Program-made: the position numbers and the translations under genes
In this document: positions 8,609-17,518 of the stretch, one piece after another
How the letters are laid out: every line of letters begins with the position of its first letter
Position numbering within the stretch: the first letter of the stretch is position 1
From: Gemmatimonadota bacterium
GTDB taxonomy: Bacteria > Gemmatimonadota > Gemmatimonadetes > Longimicrobiales > Gaopeijiaceae
Assembly (NCBI GenBank): GCA_003248075.1
Contig: QJYK01000321.1
Location: 1-64,000, forward strand
Direction: 5' to 3'
DNA: 64,000 nucleotides
Notes under the pieces: generated by a model
What the model was told of the DNA's origin: nothing
What the model saw: the letters and a program-made list of their open reading frames with translations, nothing else
Databases searched by the model: none

Positions 8609-8995
8609 GTGACGGAAGCCGTGGGTCTGACCGGTCTCCAACTCGCGATCCTTCAGGTCCTGTGGGACCGAGGGGAGGCGACCACCCAGGACGTGTGGGA
8701 AGCCGTCTCTGAAGAGCGCCCGCTGGCGCTCACCACCGTGGCGACCCTGCTCTCGCGACTGGAGCGCAAGCACGTGGTGGCGCACCGTCAGGAAGGGCGG
8801 CAGTACGTGTACCGCGCGCGGGTCACGCGTGCAGAAGTCAGACGCTCCAAGATCCGGGAGCTGACGGACACCCTGTTCGGGGGCGACGCGGCAGCCCTGG
8901 TCGGCCACCTGGTGCGTGCCGACGACGTGAACGCGGAGGAGCTCGAGCGGATCCGTGCGCTTCTGGAGGAAGCCGAGGCGCGAGCGGATGCCTGA
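8609..8995 (+). CDS. BlaI/MecI-type transcriptional regulator
   Basis: 128-aa winged-helix repressor of the BlaI/MecI/CopY family. Diagnostic stretches are LTGLQLAILQVLWDRGEATTQDVW, ALTTVATLLSRLERKHVV and QYVYRARVTRAEVRRSKIREL. GTG start. It overlaps the M56 peptidase gene by 8 nt; in BlaI/BlaR1 systems the membrane peptidase relieves repression by cleaving the repressor. No beta-lactamase or PBP gene is adjacent, so the regulated process is unknown. Confidence 0.9.
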   Translation: MTEAVGLTGLQLAILQVLWDRGEATTQDVWEAVSEERPLALTTVATLLSRLERKHVVAHRQEGRQYVYRARVTRAEVRRSKIRELTDTLFGGDAAALVGHLVRADDVNAEELERIRALLEEAEARADA

Positions 8996-10109
8996 GGCGC
9001 TGGCTTGGTTCGCTTCGCGGCCGGCGGCGTGGCTGGTGACTTATCTGTTCCACAGCACCCTCGCGCTCACTGCCGTATGGCTCCTGGTCGAGATGGGAGT
9101 CGTCCGCGACCCTCGCGCCCGCGACGTTCTCTGGAAGGTGGCGTTGGTGGCGGGCATCCTGAGTGCGAGCGTCGGTGTCGCGCGCCCGGCCCCCCGACCT
9201 GAGCTGCCCACCGCCGCGCAGCGGTTCCTCCGGGAGATCCCGGCCGGTGAGCGCGCGCTCTTCTTCCAGGGAGCAGACGGGGTCGTCCATGTCGAGGCCC
9301 GGGTTTCGCGCCGCCCGCGGCTCGGCTGGGCAGCGGGGATCGGGGGCCTCTGGTTCGTGGGCGCGCTGCTGGCCATGGGCGCCGGGGTGCGGTGCCGACT
9401 TCTCTTTCGCGCGGGCGTCGGCCCCCTGCGACGGGCGGACGCACGAGCCATTGCCGCGCTCGCCCGGATCGCGGATGGTCGGGGCAGGTCGTGGAGGGTG
9501 GCCGAGTCTCCGCATGCCGACTCGCCGTGTGTCCTCCGCGGGACCATCGTGCTCCCCGAGCGCTGCGCGAGGGAGATGCGCGACGGCGAGCTCGAGGCCG
9601 TCCTGGCGCACGAGGCGGCGCACCTGCTCCGCAGGGATCCGCTGTGGCTCGAAGTCATGGACCTCGTGAGCCGTGTGCTCTGGATCCAGCCGCTCAATCG
9701 GCTGGCGCGACGCGGATTCCTGGAGGCGGCAGAGTTGGCCTGCGACGACTGGGCGGTCTCCCGCACCCAGCGTCCGCTGGATCTGGCTCGCTCGATCTCC
9801 AGGGTGGCCGAGTGGTCGCGTGGCGCGCCGCCCGCGCCCGCCGCAGCCCTCGCGGGATCCCGCTCCGGGCTATCCGGTCGCGTCCGACGGATTCTGCGCG
9901 GGGAGCCTGGGGCCAGGTGGGGGCGACACGTCGGGATCGGGCTCGCTGTCGTCGTACTGGGGTCGGCTCTGACCCTCCCCACCGTGCGCGTCGGTGGGGC
10001 GGTGGAGGCGGTGATCCTCCGCCGAGAGCAGGCGTCCTGGGTCCCCGACGACGCCACGGGGGGGCCGCGGTTGATGCACGTTCGGGTCGTGAGGGTCTCG
10101 AAGCCCTAG
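8988..10109 (+). CDS. BlaR1-like M56 membrane metallopeptidase
   Basis: 373-aa membrane peptidase of family M56. Several hydrophobic segments (e.g. WLVTYLFHSTLALTAVWLLVEMGVV) flank a catalytic domain with the zinc motif HEAAH in VLAHEAAHLLRRDPLW and a later AELACDDWAV that supplies the third ligand. A final hydrophobic segment (HVGIGLAVVVLGSALTL) leads to a short tail with no large sensor domain such as the penicillin-binding one of BlaR1. The ATG at 8988 overlaps BlaI. Probably the signal-activated protease partner of the upstream repressor. Confidence 0.85.
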   Translation: MPEALAWFASRPAAWLVTYLFHSTLALTAVWLLVEMGVVRDPRARDVLWKVALVAGILSASVGVARPAPRPELPTAAQRFLREIPAGERALFFQGADGVVHVEARVSRRPRLGWAAGIGGLWFVGALLAMGAGVRCRLLFRAGVGPLRRADARAIAALARIADGRGRSWRVAESPHADSPCVLRGTIVLPERCAREMRDGELEAVLAHEAAHLLRRDPLWLEVMDLVSRVLWIQPLNRLARRGFLEAAELACDDWAVSRTQRPLDLARSISRVAEWSRGAPPAPAAALAGSRSGLSGRVRRILRGEPGARWGRHVGIGLAVVVLGSALTLPTVRVGGAVEAVILRREQASWVPDDATGGPRLMHVRVVRVSKP

Positions 10110-10265
10110 GGGCCGTGCCGCCCCAACCCCCCCGACCGCGTATGTACATGTCCAACTGGGTGTTGGGGCACATGGGGGTTACGCCGCCGATCGGTCGTTG
10201 CTCCTCCTCGCCGTAGCTACGGCTACGACTCGTCGTCGCTCCTACGCTGAGCAGCGTAGGCCCCA
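10110..10265. repeat. Intergenic repeat, relative of the element split by the IS at 50.3-51.9 kb
   Basis: This stretch is collinear with the DNA flanking the IS110-type element. TGCCGCCCCAACCC (10116-10129) matches 50296-50309. CATGGGGGTT (10171-10180) matches 50348-50357. CTCGCCGTAG (10207-10216) matches 51826-51835. CTACGACTCGTCGTCG (10223-10238) matches 51841-51856. The spacing agrees within 3 nt inside each half, but no 1.4-kb insertion is present here. The 26-bp terminal repeats are not recognisable, apart from CTAGGG at the left edge, which contains the stop of the M56 gene. Small hairpins are present: CCAAC-TGGGT-GTTGG, the palindrome CCGTAGCTACGG, and CCTACGCTG-AG-CAGCGTAGG (10241-10260). 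Confidence 0.75.
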
Positions 10266-10444
10266 TGTGCGCGGCCCTCCGTATTACTCGGACAGGCTCC
10301 CACAGAAGCGCTGCGCGCGGCTGGCCCCCCGCGTCGGGAGCGCCACGCGTATGCCCTCCTTCATCCGCGGGCGCTGCGCCCTATATTCCCGACTCGCTCG
10401 GCGGTCCTGGAGCCGCCGCGAACGATCCCCCGCAAGGAGTGTCC
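10266..10444. other. Leader of the menaquinone operon
   Basis: About 180 bp between the repeat and menF. No gene is seen. A clear Shine-Dalgarno, AAGGAG (10434-10439), precedes the GTG at 10445 by 5 nt. No confident -35/-10 pair was recognised. Confidence 0.4.
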
Positions 10445-11842
10445 GTGCCCCATCCGGGCGGCCTGCGACTCGCCACGGTGACGATCCCCGCGCCGGACCT
10501 GCGGCCGGAGCCCTTTCTGCGGCGCGCGGCCGGTGGGCCTCGGGGACTCTGGGCCAAGGGGGACCGGTGGGTGGCGCACGCGGGCATCGTCGCCGAGGTA
10601 CGCGCGGGATCCGATGCCGGCCTCGACCGCTTCGCGTCGGTGGAGCGGGAGGCGGCTCGCCTCGCCCGGGATCCCGCCCTCGCGTCCGAGGCGTCGCGCG
10701 CCCCCCGGGTCCGCTTCTACGGAGGCTTCTCGTTCAGGGACGACCATCTCGCGGAACGCGTCTGGAGCGCGTTCCCCGCCGCGCTCTTCCATCTGCCGCA
10801 CCTGGAGCTGGAGGGAGACGGCTCGGGCGACGCGTGGCTGCGCGCGCGTGCCCTGGTCGCGCCGGATCGGGCGGAGGCGACCCTGGTGGGACTGCGCCGG
10901 ATGGCGGAGGCGCTCCGAGCCGAGCTCGCCACCGCGATGGCGCCGACGTCGCCCGGGGCCGATGTGAGGGGCGTCGTCCGCGTGACCGATCGGAGGCGCT
11001 GGGAGCAGGCCGTCGAGGACTCGCTCGACGCGATCCGGGGGGGGCGCGTCTCCAAGGTCGTGCTCGCGCGAACGCTCGACGTGGAGACCGCCGGGCCGAT
11101 CGACCCGGTGGACGTCGTCTCCAGCCTCTGGCTCGCGAATCGCGGGAGCCACGTCTTCCTGTTCGAGCCCGCGCCCGGAAGCGCGATCGTGGGAGCCGCG
11201 CCGGAAACGGTCGCGACGCTCCGCTCCGGCGTGTTCCATGCCACCGCCGTCGCCGGCTCCATCCGCCGGGGCGACACCCCCCGCGAGCAGGCCGAGCTGG
11301 CCGCTCGTCTCCTCGCCAGCACGAAGGACCGCGTGGAGCAGCAGATCGCGCTCGATGACATGGTCACGCGGTTGGAGACCGTCGCGCATCAGATACGAAG
11401 CGACCCACAGCCCCACGTCCTGACGCTCGCGCGCATCCAGCACCTGGAGACCGAGATTCGGGCCAGTGTGCCCTCCGGAACCGGAGTCCTGGACCTGCTT
11501 CGGCTGCTCCATCCGACGCCGGCCGTGTGCGGCCTTCCGCGCGACGCGGCGCTGGCCTTCCTGGAGGAGGAGGAGTCGTTCAGCAGGGGATGGTACGCGG
11601 GGCCCGTGGGGTGGTTCGACGCGGAGGGCAACGGGATCTTCGCACCCGCGCTCCGCACCGCCGTCCTCCACGACGGTGCCTGGCGCCTCTTCGCGGGGGC
11701 AGGGATCGTCGAGGGCTCCGTTCCGGCCCTCGAGTGGGAGGAGACGCGCATCAAGTTCACGGCGGTGCTGGAGGCGTTGGAGGAGAGCGGCGCGGTGCTG
11801 GACCCCGAGACCGCGCCGGTGTCCGGGACCGCACGCCGGTGA
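10445..11842 (+). CDS. menF: Isochorismate synthase
   Basis: 465-aa chorismate-binding enzyme converting chorismate to isochorismate, the entry step to menaquinone. The C-terminal half holds the chorismate-binding fold: RRWEQAVEDSLDAIRGGRVSKVVLAR, FLFEPAPGSAIVGAAPETV, TAVAGSIRRG and AGAGIVEGSVPALEWEET. GTG at 10445 was chosen for the AAGGAG 5 nt upstream; an in-frame GTG at 10439 would overlap that site. The stop overlaps the menD start (GTGA). The adjacent menD, menB, menA and menE support menaquinone rather than siderophore use. Confidence 0.92.
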   Translation: MPHPGGLRLATVTIPAPDLRPEPFLRRAAGGPRGLWAKGDRWVAHAGIVAEVRAGSDAGLDRFASVEREAARLARDPALASEASRAPRVRFYGGFSFRDDHLAERVWSAFPAALFHLPHLELEGDGSGDAWLRARALVAPDRAEATLVGLRRMAEALRAELATAMAPTSPGADVRGVVRVTDRRRWEQAVEDSLDAIRGGRVSKVVLARTLDVETAGPIDPVDVVSSLWLANRGSHVFLFEPAPGSAIVGAAPETVATLRSGVFHATAVAGSIRRGDTPREQAELAARLLASTKDRVEQQIALDDMVTRLETVAHQIRSDPQPHVLTLARIQHLETEIRASVPSGTGVLDLLRLLHPTPAVCGLPRDAALAFLEEEESFSRGWYAGPVGWFDAEGNGIFAPALRTAVLHDGAWRLFAGAGIVEGSVPALEWEETRIKFTAVLEALEESGAVLDPETAPVSGTARR

Positions 11843-13620
11843 CGCACGCCGACGTCACCACGCTCTGGGCACGTGCCTTCGCGGACGAGCTGGCGAGGGC
11901 CGGTGTGCGGGAGGTGGTGGTCGCGCCGGGATCCCGGTCGACTCCCCTGGTGCTGGCCGTAGCCGCCGATGATCGTTTTCGGGTTCGCGTGCACCTAGAT
12001 GAGCGATCGGCGGCCTTCTTCGCACTGGGGTACGGCAAGGCGACGGGCGCACCCGCGGCGGTGGTCACCACCTCGGGCACCGCTGCGGCCAACCTGCTAC
12101 CCGCCGTCGTGGAGGCCGCCCAGAGCGAGACGCCGCTCCTCATCTTTACTGCCGACCGGCCGTTGCGACTGCGGGATCAGGACGCGAATCAGGTGATCGA
12201 TCAGGTGCGCCTATACGGATCCCACGCCAAGGCGTTCCACGAGCTCGCCTCGGCGGAGCGTGAGGGGTCCTCCTTCAGGCACCTGCGTGCCCTGGTGGGA
12301 AGGGTCGTGGCCTCCACCGTGGAGACGCCGCCCGGCCCCGTGCACGTGAATCTGCCGTTCGACAAGCCGCTCGAGCCCGTCGCCGCAACCGCCGAGAGCG
12401 AAGCCTTCGTGGGCGCGCACCCGCTCGCAGCCTCGGGGCGACCCGGCGAGGACCCGTTCGTGCGGGTCCGACCGGGGCGCCGTCGTCCGTCCCCCTCGGA
12501 CGTGGCGCTGGTCGCGGAGCTGGTCGACCGGGCGGCTCGCCCTGTCCTGGTGGCGGGGCCGTGTCCACGCCCCGGGGATACCGGCCCGGGGGTCGTGGCC
12601 CTGGGCGCGACCACCGGAATGCCCGTGTTTGCGGATCCGCTGTCCGGGGCCCGCTGGGGACCGAGCGCGGGTGCCTGGATCGCGCCTGCGTACGACCTCA
12701 TCCTTCGCGATCCGCACGTACGCGAGCGGCTCGCGCCCGACCTGGTCCTGCGCGTGGGCTCCAGCCCCACATCGACGTCGCTACAGGCGTGGCTGGAGCA
12801 CCACAATGGCGTCCGCCATGTCGTCGTGGACGAGGGGCGCCGCTGGAAGGATCACGGAGCCCTTGCCACCGACTACCTGCACGTCGACGCCGGAGCGCTG
12901 CTGGCCGCGTGCGCGGCGGAAGCGTCGCCCAACTCGGCGGGCGTGGTGATCGAGTGGCAGGCGCTCTGGCGCCGAGTCGCAGCAGCCGCGGAGGCGGCCT
13001 TGGAGCACGAGCGCGGAGGCGAGCCGCACGAGGGTGACGTGGTCCGCGACGCGGTGGCCACGCTCCCCGCCGGCTCGACGATCTTCGTATCGAGCTCGAT
13101 GCCGATCCGCGATCTCGATGCGTTCGCTTCGCCGGGAGATACCGCGATCCGGGCCCTCGGCAACCGCGGCGCCAGCGGGATCGACGGCATCGTCTCGACG
13201 GCCTTCGGTGCGTCGGCGGGCTCGGACGGCCCCGTCCTCTGCATCCTGGGGGATCTCGCTTTCTTCCACGACCAGAACGGGCTTCTCTGGAGCCGCGAGT
13301 CGGACGCTCCCGTCGTCTTCCTGCTGATCGACAACGACGGAGGAGGCATCTTCCACATGCTCCCCGTCCGTGAGCACGAGCCGCATTTCACGCGACTGTT
13401 CGCCACGCCTCACGGAATGGACCTCCGTCACGCGGCCGACCTTCACGCCATCCCGTTCCACGACGTCGAGCCCTCGGAGATCGGTGCGGCGGTGGCGCAG
13501 GCGCTCGACGCGAACCGGACCCGCGTGGTGCGCGTGCGTACGAGTCGCGTGGCCAACGAGCGGCGTCACCGTGAGGTAGCCGAGGCGGTCGCCCGGAGCG
13601 TTCGCGAAGCCCTGGGGTAG
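11839..13620 (+). CDS. menD: SEPHCHC synthase
   Basis: 593-aa thiamine-diphosphate enzyme joining isochorismate and 2-oxoglutarate to give SEPHCHC. Motifs: VVVAPGSRSTPLVLAV at the N-terminus, VVTTSGTAAANLLPAVVEA, PVHVNLPFDKPLEP, and the ThDP-binding segment from GDLAFFHDQNGLL to LLIDNDGGGIFHMLP. Length is usual for MenD. The GTG start overlaps the menF stop. Confidence 0.95.
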   Translation: MTHADVTTLWARAFADELARAGVREVVVAPGSRSTPLVLAVAADDRFRVRVHLDERSAAFFALGYGKATGAPAAVVTTSGTAAANLLPAVVEAAQSETPLLIFTADRPLRLRDQDANQVIDQVRLYGSHAKAFHELASAEREGSSFRHLRALVGRVVASTVETPPGPVHVNLPFDKPLEPVAATAESEAFVGAHPLAASGRPGEDPFVRVRPGRRRPSPSDVALVAELVDRAARPVLVAGPCPRPGDTGPGVVALGATTGMPVFADPLSGARWGPSAGAWIAPAYDLILRDPHVRERLAPDLVLRVGSSPTSTSLQAWLEHHNGVRHVVVDEGRRWKDHGALATDYLHVDAGALLAACAAEASPNSAGVVIEWQALWRRVAAAAEAALEHERGGEPHEGDVVRDAVATLPAGSTIFVSSSMPIRDLDAFASPGDTAIRALGNRGASGIDGIVSTAFGASAGSDGPVLCILGDLAFFHDQNGLLWSRESDAPVVFLLIDNDGGGIFHMLPVREHEPHFTRLFATPHGMDLRHAADLHAIPFHDVEPSEIGAAVAQALDANRTRVVRVRTSRVANERRHREVAEAVARSVREALG

Positions 13621-13653
13621 CCGCTCCCGCCAATCACCCAGAGACGAGAGACG

Positions 13654-14493
13654 ATGACCGAGCCCGACTGGAAGGAAGTCAAGCGCTACGAGGACATCAC
13701 CTACCACAAGTCCGACGGCGTCGCACGGATCGCGTTCAACCGACCGGAGGTGCGCAACGCGTTCAGGCCGGACACGCTCCTCGAGATGCAGGAGGCGTTC
13801 CGCGACGCGGGGGAGGATCCCGACATCGGCGTGGTCCTGCTCACCGGCAACGGGCCGTCCAGGGACGGGAAGTGGGCGTTCTGCGCCGGTGGCGACCAGA
13901 AGGTGAGGGGCGAGGCGGGGTATGTGGGCAAGAGCGGGGTTCCCCGACTGAACGTCCTGGAGCTCCAGCGCTACATCCGTTCGATGCCGAAACCGGTGAT
14001 CGCGCTGGTGGCGGGCTACGCCATCGGCGGCGGCCACGTGCTCCACGTGGTCTGTGACCTGACCATCGCGGCCGACAACGGGGTGTTCGGCCAGACGGGC
14101 CCGATCGTGGGATCCTTCGACGGCGGCTTCGGGTCATCGTACCTGGCACGCCAGGTCGGTCAGAAGCGCGCTCGTGAGATCTGGTACCTGTGCCGTCAAT
14201 ACTCGGCCCAGGAGGCGTACGAGATGGGGATGGTGAACAAGGTGGTCCCCCTGGCGCGACTGGAGGCGGAAGGCTGGCAGTGGGCTCAGGAGATCCTGGA
14301 CAAGAGCCCCCTGGCGATCCGCCTCCTCAAGAGCGCCATGAACGCGGACGTCGACGGACAGGCCGGCCTCCAGGAGCTGGCGGGCAACGCGACGCTCCTC
14401 TTCTACATGACGGAGCAGGGGCAGGAGGGGAAGAAGGCCTACCTGGAAAAGCGAAAGCCGAACTTCCGGAGATACAAATGGCTTCCCTGGTGA
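13654..14493 (+). CDS. menB: 1,4-dihydroxy-2-naphthoyl-CoA synthase
   Basis: 279-aa crotonase-fold enzyme cyclising o-succinylbenzoyl-CoA. [19 protein letters not shown], the Gly-rich [20 protein letters not shown] and [20 protein letters not shown] are characteristic of MenB rather than other crotonases, as is the C-terminal [17 protein letters not shown]. It follows menD after 33 bp; menA begins just after its stop. Confidence 0.95.
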   Translation: MTEPDWKEVKRYEDITYHKSDGVARIAFNRPEVRNAFRPDTLLEMQEAFRDAGEDPDIGVVLLTGNGPSRDGKWAFCAGGDQKVRGEAGYVGKSGVPRLNVLELQRYIRSMPKPVIALVAGYAIGGGHVLHVVCDLTIAADNGVFGQTGPIVGSFDGGFGSSYLARQVGQKRAREIWYLCRQYSAQEAYEMGMVNKVVPLARLEAEGWQWAQEILDKSPLAIRLLKSAMNADVDGQAGLQELAGNATLLFYMTEQGQEGKKAYLEKRKPNFRRYKWLPW

Positions 14494-14509
14494 GGGGCTG
14501 AGGCGCCTC

Positions 14510-15418
14510 CTGGACCGGCCCGCGGCAGCCGCACGGGTCACGCGTGCGCGTGCCTGGATCCTGGCAGCCCGTCCGAAGACGCTGACCGCGGCCGGGGCAC
14601 CCGTCGTCGCCGGCACGGGCATCGCCGCGCTGCACGGAGTCATGGCCGCGCGTCCCGCGCTCGCCGCGCTCGTGGGCGCCCTCCTGATCCAGGTGGCTAC
14701 GAACCTCGCCAACGACTACTACGACTTCGTGCGCGGGGGTGACACCGCCGAGCGGGTGGGACCGGTGCGCGTCACGCAGGCTGGCCTCCTTCCGCCCCGA
14801 ACGGTGCGCCGAGGCATGATCGTGACCCTCGTGGCCGCGCTCCTCGTGGGCGTCTACCTGGTCTCCGTCGGTGGATGGCCCGTGGTGGTGATCGGGCTCG
14901 CTTCGTTGGCGTGCGCCGTGCTGTACACGGGTGGGCCGTTTCCGCTCGCCTACCACGGATTGGGAGACGTGTTCGTGTTCGCCTTCTTCGGATTGATCGC
15001 GGTTGGGGGCACGGTATGGGTGCAGGGGCTCGTGTGGCCACCAGACGCGCTCCTCGCCGGCGCGGCGCTCGGAGCCCTCACGACCGCGATCCTGGTGGTC
15101 AACAACCTGCGCGACATCGACACGGATGCCAGGGCCGGCAAGCGCACGCTCGCCGTCCGGCTGGGGCGTGGAGGGACCCAGACCGAGTACGTCGTCCTGC
15201 TCCTTCTCGCCTTCGTCAGCCCGGTCGCCGGGGTGCTGGGCTTCGGCTGGCCGCCGTCCGCGCTGGCCCCCCTCGCTGCGGCACCTCTGTGCGTGGCGCC
15301 CACGCGTCGGGTGCTCGGGTACGACGACCCGCGGGAGCTCCTGCCGGCTCTGGGAGAGACGTCGCGGGTCGTGGCGCTCTTCGGCGCGCTGCTCGGGCTG
15401 GGGCTGGCGCTGGGGTGA
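14510..15418 (+). CDS. menA: 1,4-dihydroxy-2-naphthoate polyprenyltransferase
   Basis: UbiA-superfamily membrane prenyltransferase attaching the isoprenoid tail to DHNA. The two Asp-rich motifs are NLANDYYDFVRGGDTAERVG and NNLRDIDTDARAGKRTLAVRLG, with multiple hydrophobic helices between and after. The first ATG (14642) would remove the conserved ILAARPKTLTAAGAPVVAG helix, and no ATG or GTG lies in frame between there and the menB stop. A CTG start is therefore proposed: 14510 (GAGG 6 nt upstream) or 14498. The menE ATG follows 2 nt after the stop. Confidence 0.85.
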   Translation: MDRPAAAARVTRARAWILAARPKTLTAAGAPVVAGTGIAALHGVMAARPALAALVGALLIQVATNLANDYYDFVRGGDTAERVGPVRVTQAGLLPPRTVRRGMIVTLVAALLVGVYLVSVGGWPVVVIGLASLACAVLYTGGPFPLAYHGLGDVFVFAFFGLIAVGGTVWVQGLVWPPDALLAGAALGALTTAILVVNNLRDIDTDARAGKRTLAVRLGRGGTQTEYVVLLLLAFVSPVAGVLGFGWPPSALAPLAAAPLCVAPTRRVLGYDDPRELLPALGETSRVVALFGALLGLGLALG

Positions 15419-15420
15419 GC

Positions 15421-16722
15421 ATGGACCTGGTGGCGGAAGCGGCGGCGCGTTGGCCCGACCGGCCGGCGCTGACCGGAGCGGAGCGCACCTGGAGCTATGC
15501 CGAGCTCGACGACTGGGTCGGCGTGCTGTCGCAGAGGATCCTCGACGAGGACGAGGCTCAGGGCGGGGAGGTGCTGGCGCTCACGGTGGAGCCGGAGCCG
15601 CAGGGGGTGGCCTTCCTCTTCGCAGCCTGGCGAGCCGGCCTGACCGTGGCTCCCCTCAGCCCCCTCCTGTCGGAGGCCGAGCACTCCCGAGCCCTACGGG
15701 CGCTCACGAGCCTACGCGCGACCGAGGGGCGAGCGATCCTCTGGACCTCCGGAACCTCGGGAAGCCCACGGGGCGTCGTGCTGGGGGAGGCAGGGCTGAG
15801 GGCCAGCGCCGCTGCGGTGGCGAGGCGACTCGGTCTCTCGGACCGGGATCGGTGGCTCTTGTCGCTCTCGGTGGCGCATGTCGGGGGACTCGCCATGGTG
15901 ACGCGATCGGTGCTGCTGGGATCGGAGCTGATGGCGATGGGCTCGTTCCGGGTCGACGTGGCCGCGCGCCTCCTCGACGACGGCCGGGTGACCCACGTGT
16001 CCCTGGTGCCCACGCAGCTGGGGCGCCTGCTGGACGCGTTCGGAACACGGCCGGCACCTCCGACGCTTCGGTGCGTGCTGATCGGCGGGGCCCATGCACC
16101 GGAAGGGCTCGTGCGCCGGGCCCTGGACTCGGCCTGGCCCCTGGCGCTGACCTACGGCATGACGGAGATGACGTCACAGGTCGCGACCGCGCCCCCGGAG
16201 CTCGTGCGTCGCAAACCTGGCAGCGTGGGAGCGGCGCTCGAGGGCGTGGACATGCGAATCGGAACCGGTGGCGAGATCCTCGCCAGGGGTCCGACGTGCG
16301 CGCTGGGCTACGTCGGACAGCAGGGTCCGGTGGCCGACACCGCCGGCTGGTACCACACCGGAGACGTGGGCATCCTCGATCACGAAGGCCACCTGACCGT
16401 CACGGGTCGCTGCTCGGATCGGATCGTGACCGGTGGGGTGACGGTCGACCCGGCGGAGGTGGAGAGCGTCCTCAGGGGCCATCCCGCGGTCCTCGAGGCG
16501 TGCGTCGTGGGCATACCGGACGCGGACCTGGGCGAGCGGGTGGCAGCGGCCCTGGTGCCGGCGGAGCCCGAGCTCGACCTGGCAGAGGTGGAGGCGTGGT
16601 CGCGGGCGCGGCTGGGCGGCCCCAGGCGCCCACGACGCTGGCTCGTGCTCGACGCGCTTCCCCTCAACCGCACCGGAAAGGTGGATCGCGCGGCGGTGCT
16701 CGCCCTCCTGGTCCCGCACTGA
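15421..16722 (+). CDS. menE: o-succinylbenzoate--CoA ligase
   Basis: 433-aa acyl-adenylate-forming enzyme activating o-succinylbenzoate with CoA. ANL-superfamily motifs: ILWTSGTSGSPRGVVL, YGMTEMTSQVAT, GWYHTGDVG and the C-terminal lysine motif LPLNRTGKVDR. It is shorter than typical fatty-acyl CoA ligases, as usual for MenE. It ends the menF-D-B-A-E run; menC (OSB synthase) and menH are not in the window. Confidence 0.9.
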   Translation: MDLVAEAAARWPDRPALTGAERTWSYAELDDWVGVLSQRILDEDEAQGGEVLALTVEPEPQGVAFLFAAWRAGLTVAPLSPLLSEAEHSRALRALTSLRATEGRAILWTSGTSGSPRGVVLGEAGLRASAAAVARRLGLSDRDRWLLSLSVAHVGGLAMVTRSVLLGSELMAMGSFRVDVAARLLDDGRVTHVSLVPTQLGRLLDAFGTRPAPPTLRCVLIGGAHAPEGLVRRALDSAWPLALTYGMTEMTSQVATAPPELVRRKPGSVGAALEGVDMRIGTGGEILARGPTCALGYVGQQGPVADTAGWYHTGDVGILDHEGHLTVTGRCSDRIVTGGVTVDPAEVESVLRGHPAVLEACVVGIPDADLGERVAAALVPAEPELDLAEVEAWSRARLGGPRRPRRWLVLDALPLNRTGKVDRAAVLALLVPH

Positions 16723-16724
16723 GG

Positions 16725-16754
16725 CGACGGACTCGGGTTCGACCCCGGCCGTCG
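16725..16754. terminator. Bidirectional hairpin between menE and a converging gene
   Basis: CGACGG (16725-16730) pairs with CCGTCG (16749-16754), with an inner CGGG/CCCG stem around TTCGAC. It sits between the convergent menE and barrel-protein stops and could terminate both. The inner GGGTTCGACCC resembles a tRNA T-arm, but no tRNA surrounds it. Confidence 0.5.
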
Positions 16755-16759
16755 ATCGG

Positions 16760-17518
16760 TCAGTGGCGGCGGCTCCGGGCGATGCCGAAGGACAGCCCGA
16801 TCCGGAAGGTCATCAGGTCGGCCTCGCTCCGTCGAGGGTAGATGGTGATGCTGCCATCCGGGTGGTCCACGATGTCGCCCTCGACCAGAAAATCCGCCAC
16901 GCCGTTCTCGTGCCGCTCCACCCCGAAGTCCATGTGGATCGGCTTTCGGCCACTCCGCAGGCGCAGGCGGATTCCCCCGCCGGCCCGCCAGGCGAACATG
17001 CCGTCGGAGTAGTTGGTCGTGTTGGCCCACTGGTCGTACTCGGCGTCGCCGCTCAGCGAAGACGTGGTTCCGAACCAGGCGAAGCCGAACGAGGCGTTGA
17101 CGTACGGCTCGACCGCGCCGGTGGCCAGGGCGATCTCCGGTCCGAGCCCGCCGAACAGAATGCTGTTGGTCGTGGTCAGGTCGACGCCGATGCGGCAGCC
17201 GATGGGCGCGCTGAGGCACAGGTACTGGCGCTCGTGTCCGTAGATGAGGAAGCCGAAGTCACCCCGCAGCCGGAGGTGACCCGTCGGCTCCACGGGAACC
17301 GCTGCCCCGAGCTGGCCGCCGAAGCCCTGGTCGATGTGATAGCCGAGCTCCCCGATCGGATCTCCGGCCAGGAAGCCGATCCCCAGGTAACCCGCGGGAG
17401 CCCGGGCGTCCTCCCGCGGACCGAAATCCCGGCTACGCCGTTGGCCCTGGGCCGAACCCGCGGTCAGAGCCGCTGCCAAGGCCACGCTCACCCACTGCAC
17501 CACCACCGCGCGTCTCAT
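16760..17518 (-). CDS. Outer-membrane beta-barrel protein
   Basis: 252-aa exported protein: signal peptide MRRAVVVQWVSVALAAALTAGSAQGQ, then alternating amphipathic strands such as GHLRLRGDFGFLIYGH, AVEPYVNASFGFAWFG and GGGIRLRLRSGRKPIHMDFG, with an aromatic-rich end (LMTFRIGLSFGIA). This fits an OmpW/OmpA-like or similar 8-10-stranded barrel. ATG 17518 is preferred because GGAG lies 6 nt upstream; another ATG lies 6 nt before it. No recognised ligand. Confidence 0.65.
   Translation of the reverse strand: MRRAVVVQWVSVALAAALTAGSAQGQRRSRDFGPREDARAPAGYLGIGFLAGDPIGELGYHIDQGFGGQLGAAVPVEPTGHLRLRGDFGFLIYGHERQYLCLSAPIGCRIGVDLTTTNSILFGGLGPEIALATGAVEPYVNASFGFAWFGTTSSLSGDAEYDQWANTTNYSDGMFAWRAGGGIRLRLRSGRKPIHMDFGVERHENGVADFLVEGDIVDHPDGSITIYPRRSEADLMTFRIGLSFGIARSRRH

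Noticed and set aside
10241-10260. Stand-alone intrinsic terminator after the M56 gene
   Set aside because: The CCTACGCTG/CAGCGTAGG hairpin has only a 2-nt loop, no U-run, and lies within the repeat; it may block transcription but is not called separately.
16734-16747. T-arm-like GGGTTCGACCC
   Set aside because: No acceptor, D or anticodon arms around it; better explained as part of the terminator hairpin.
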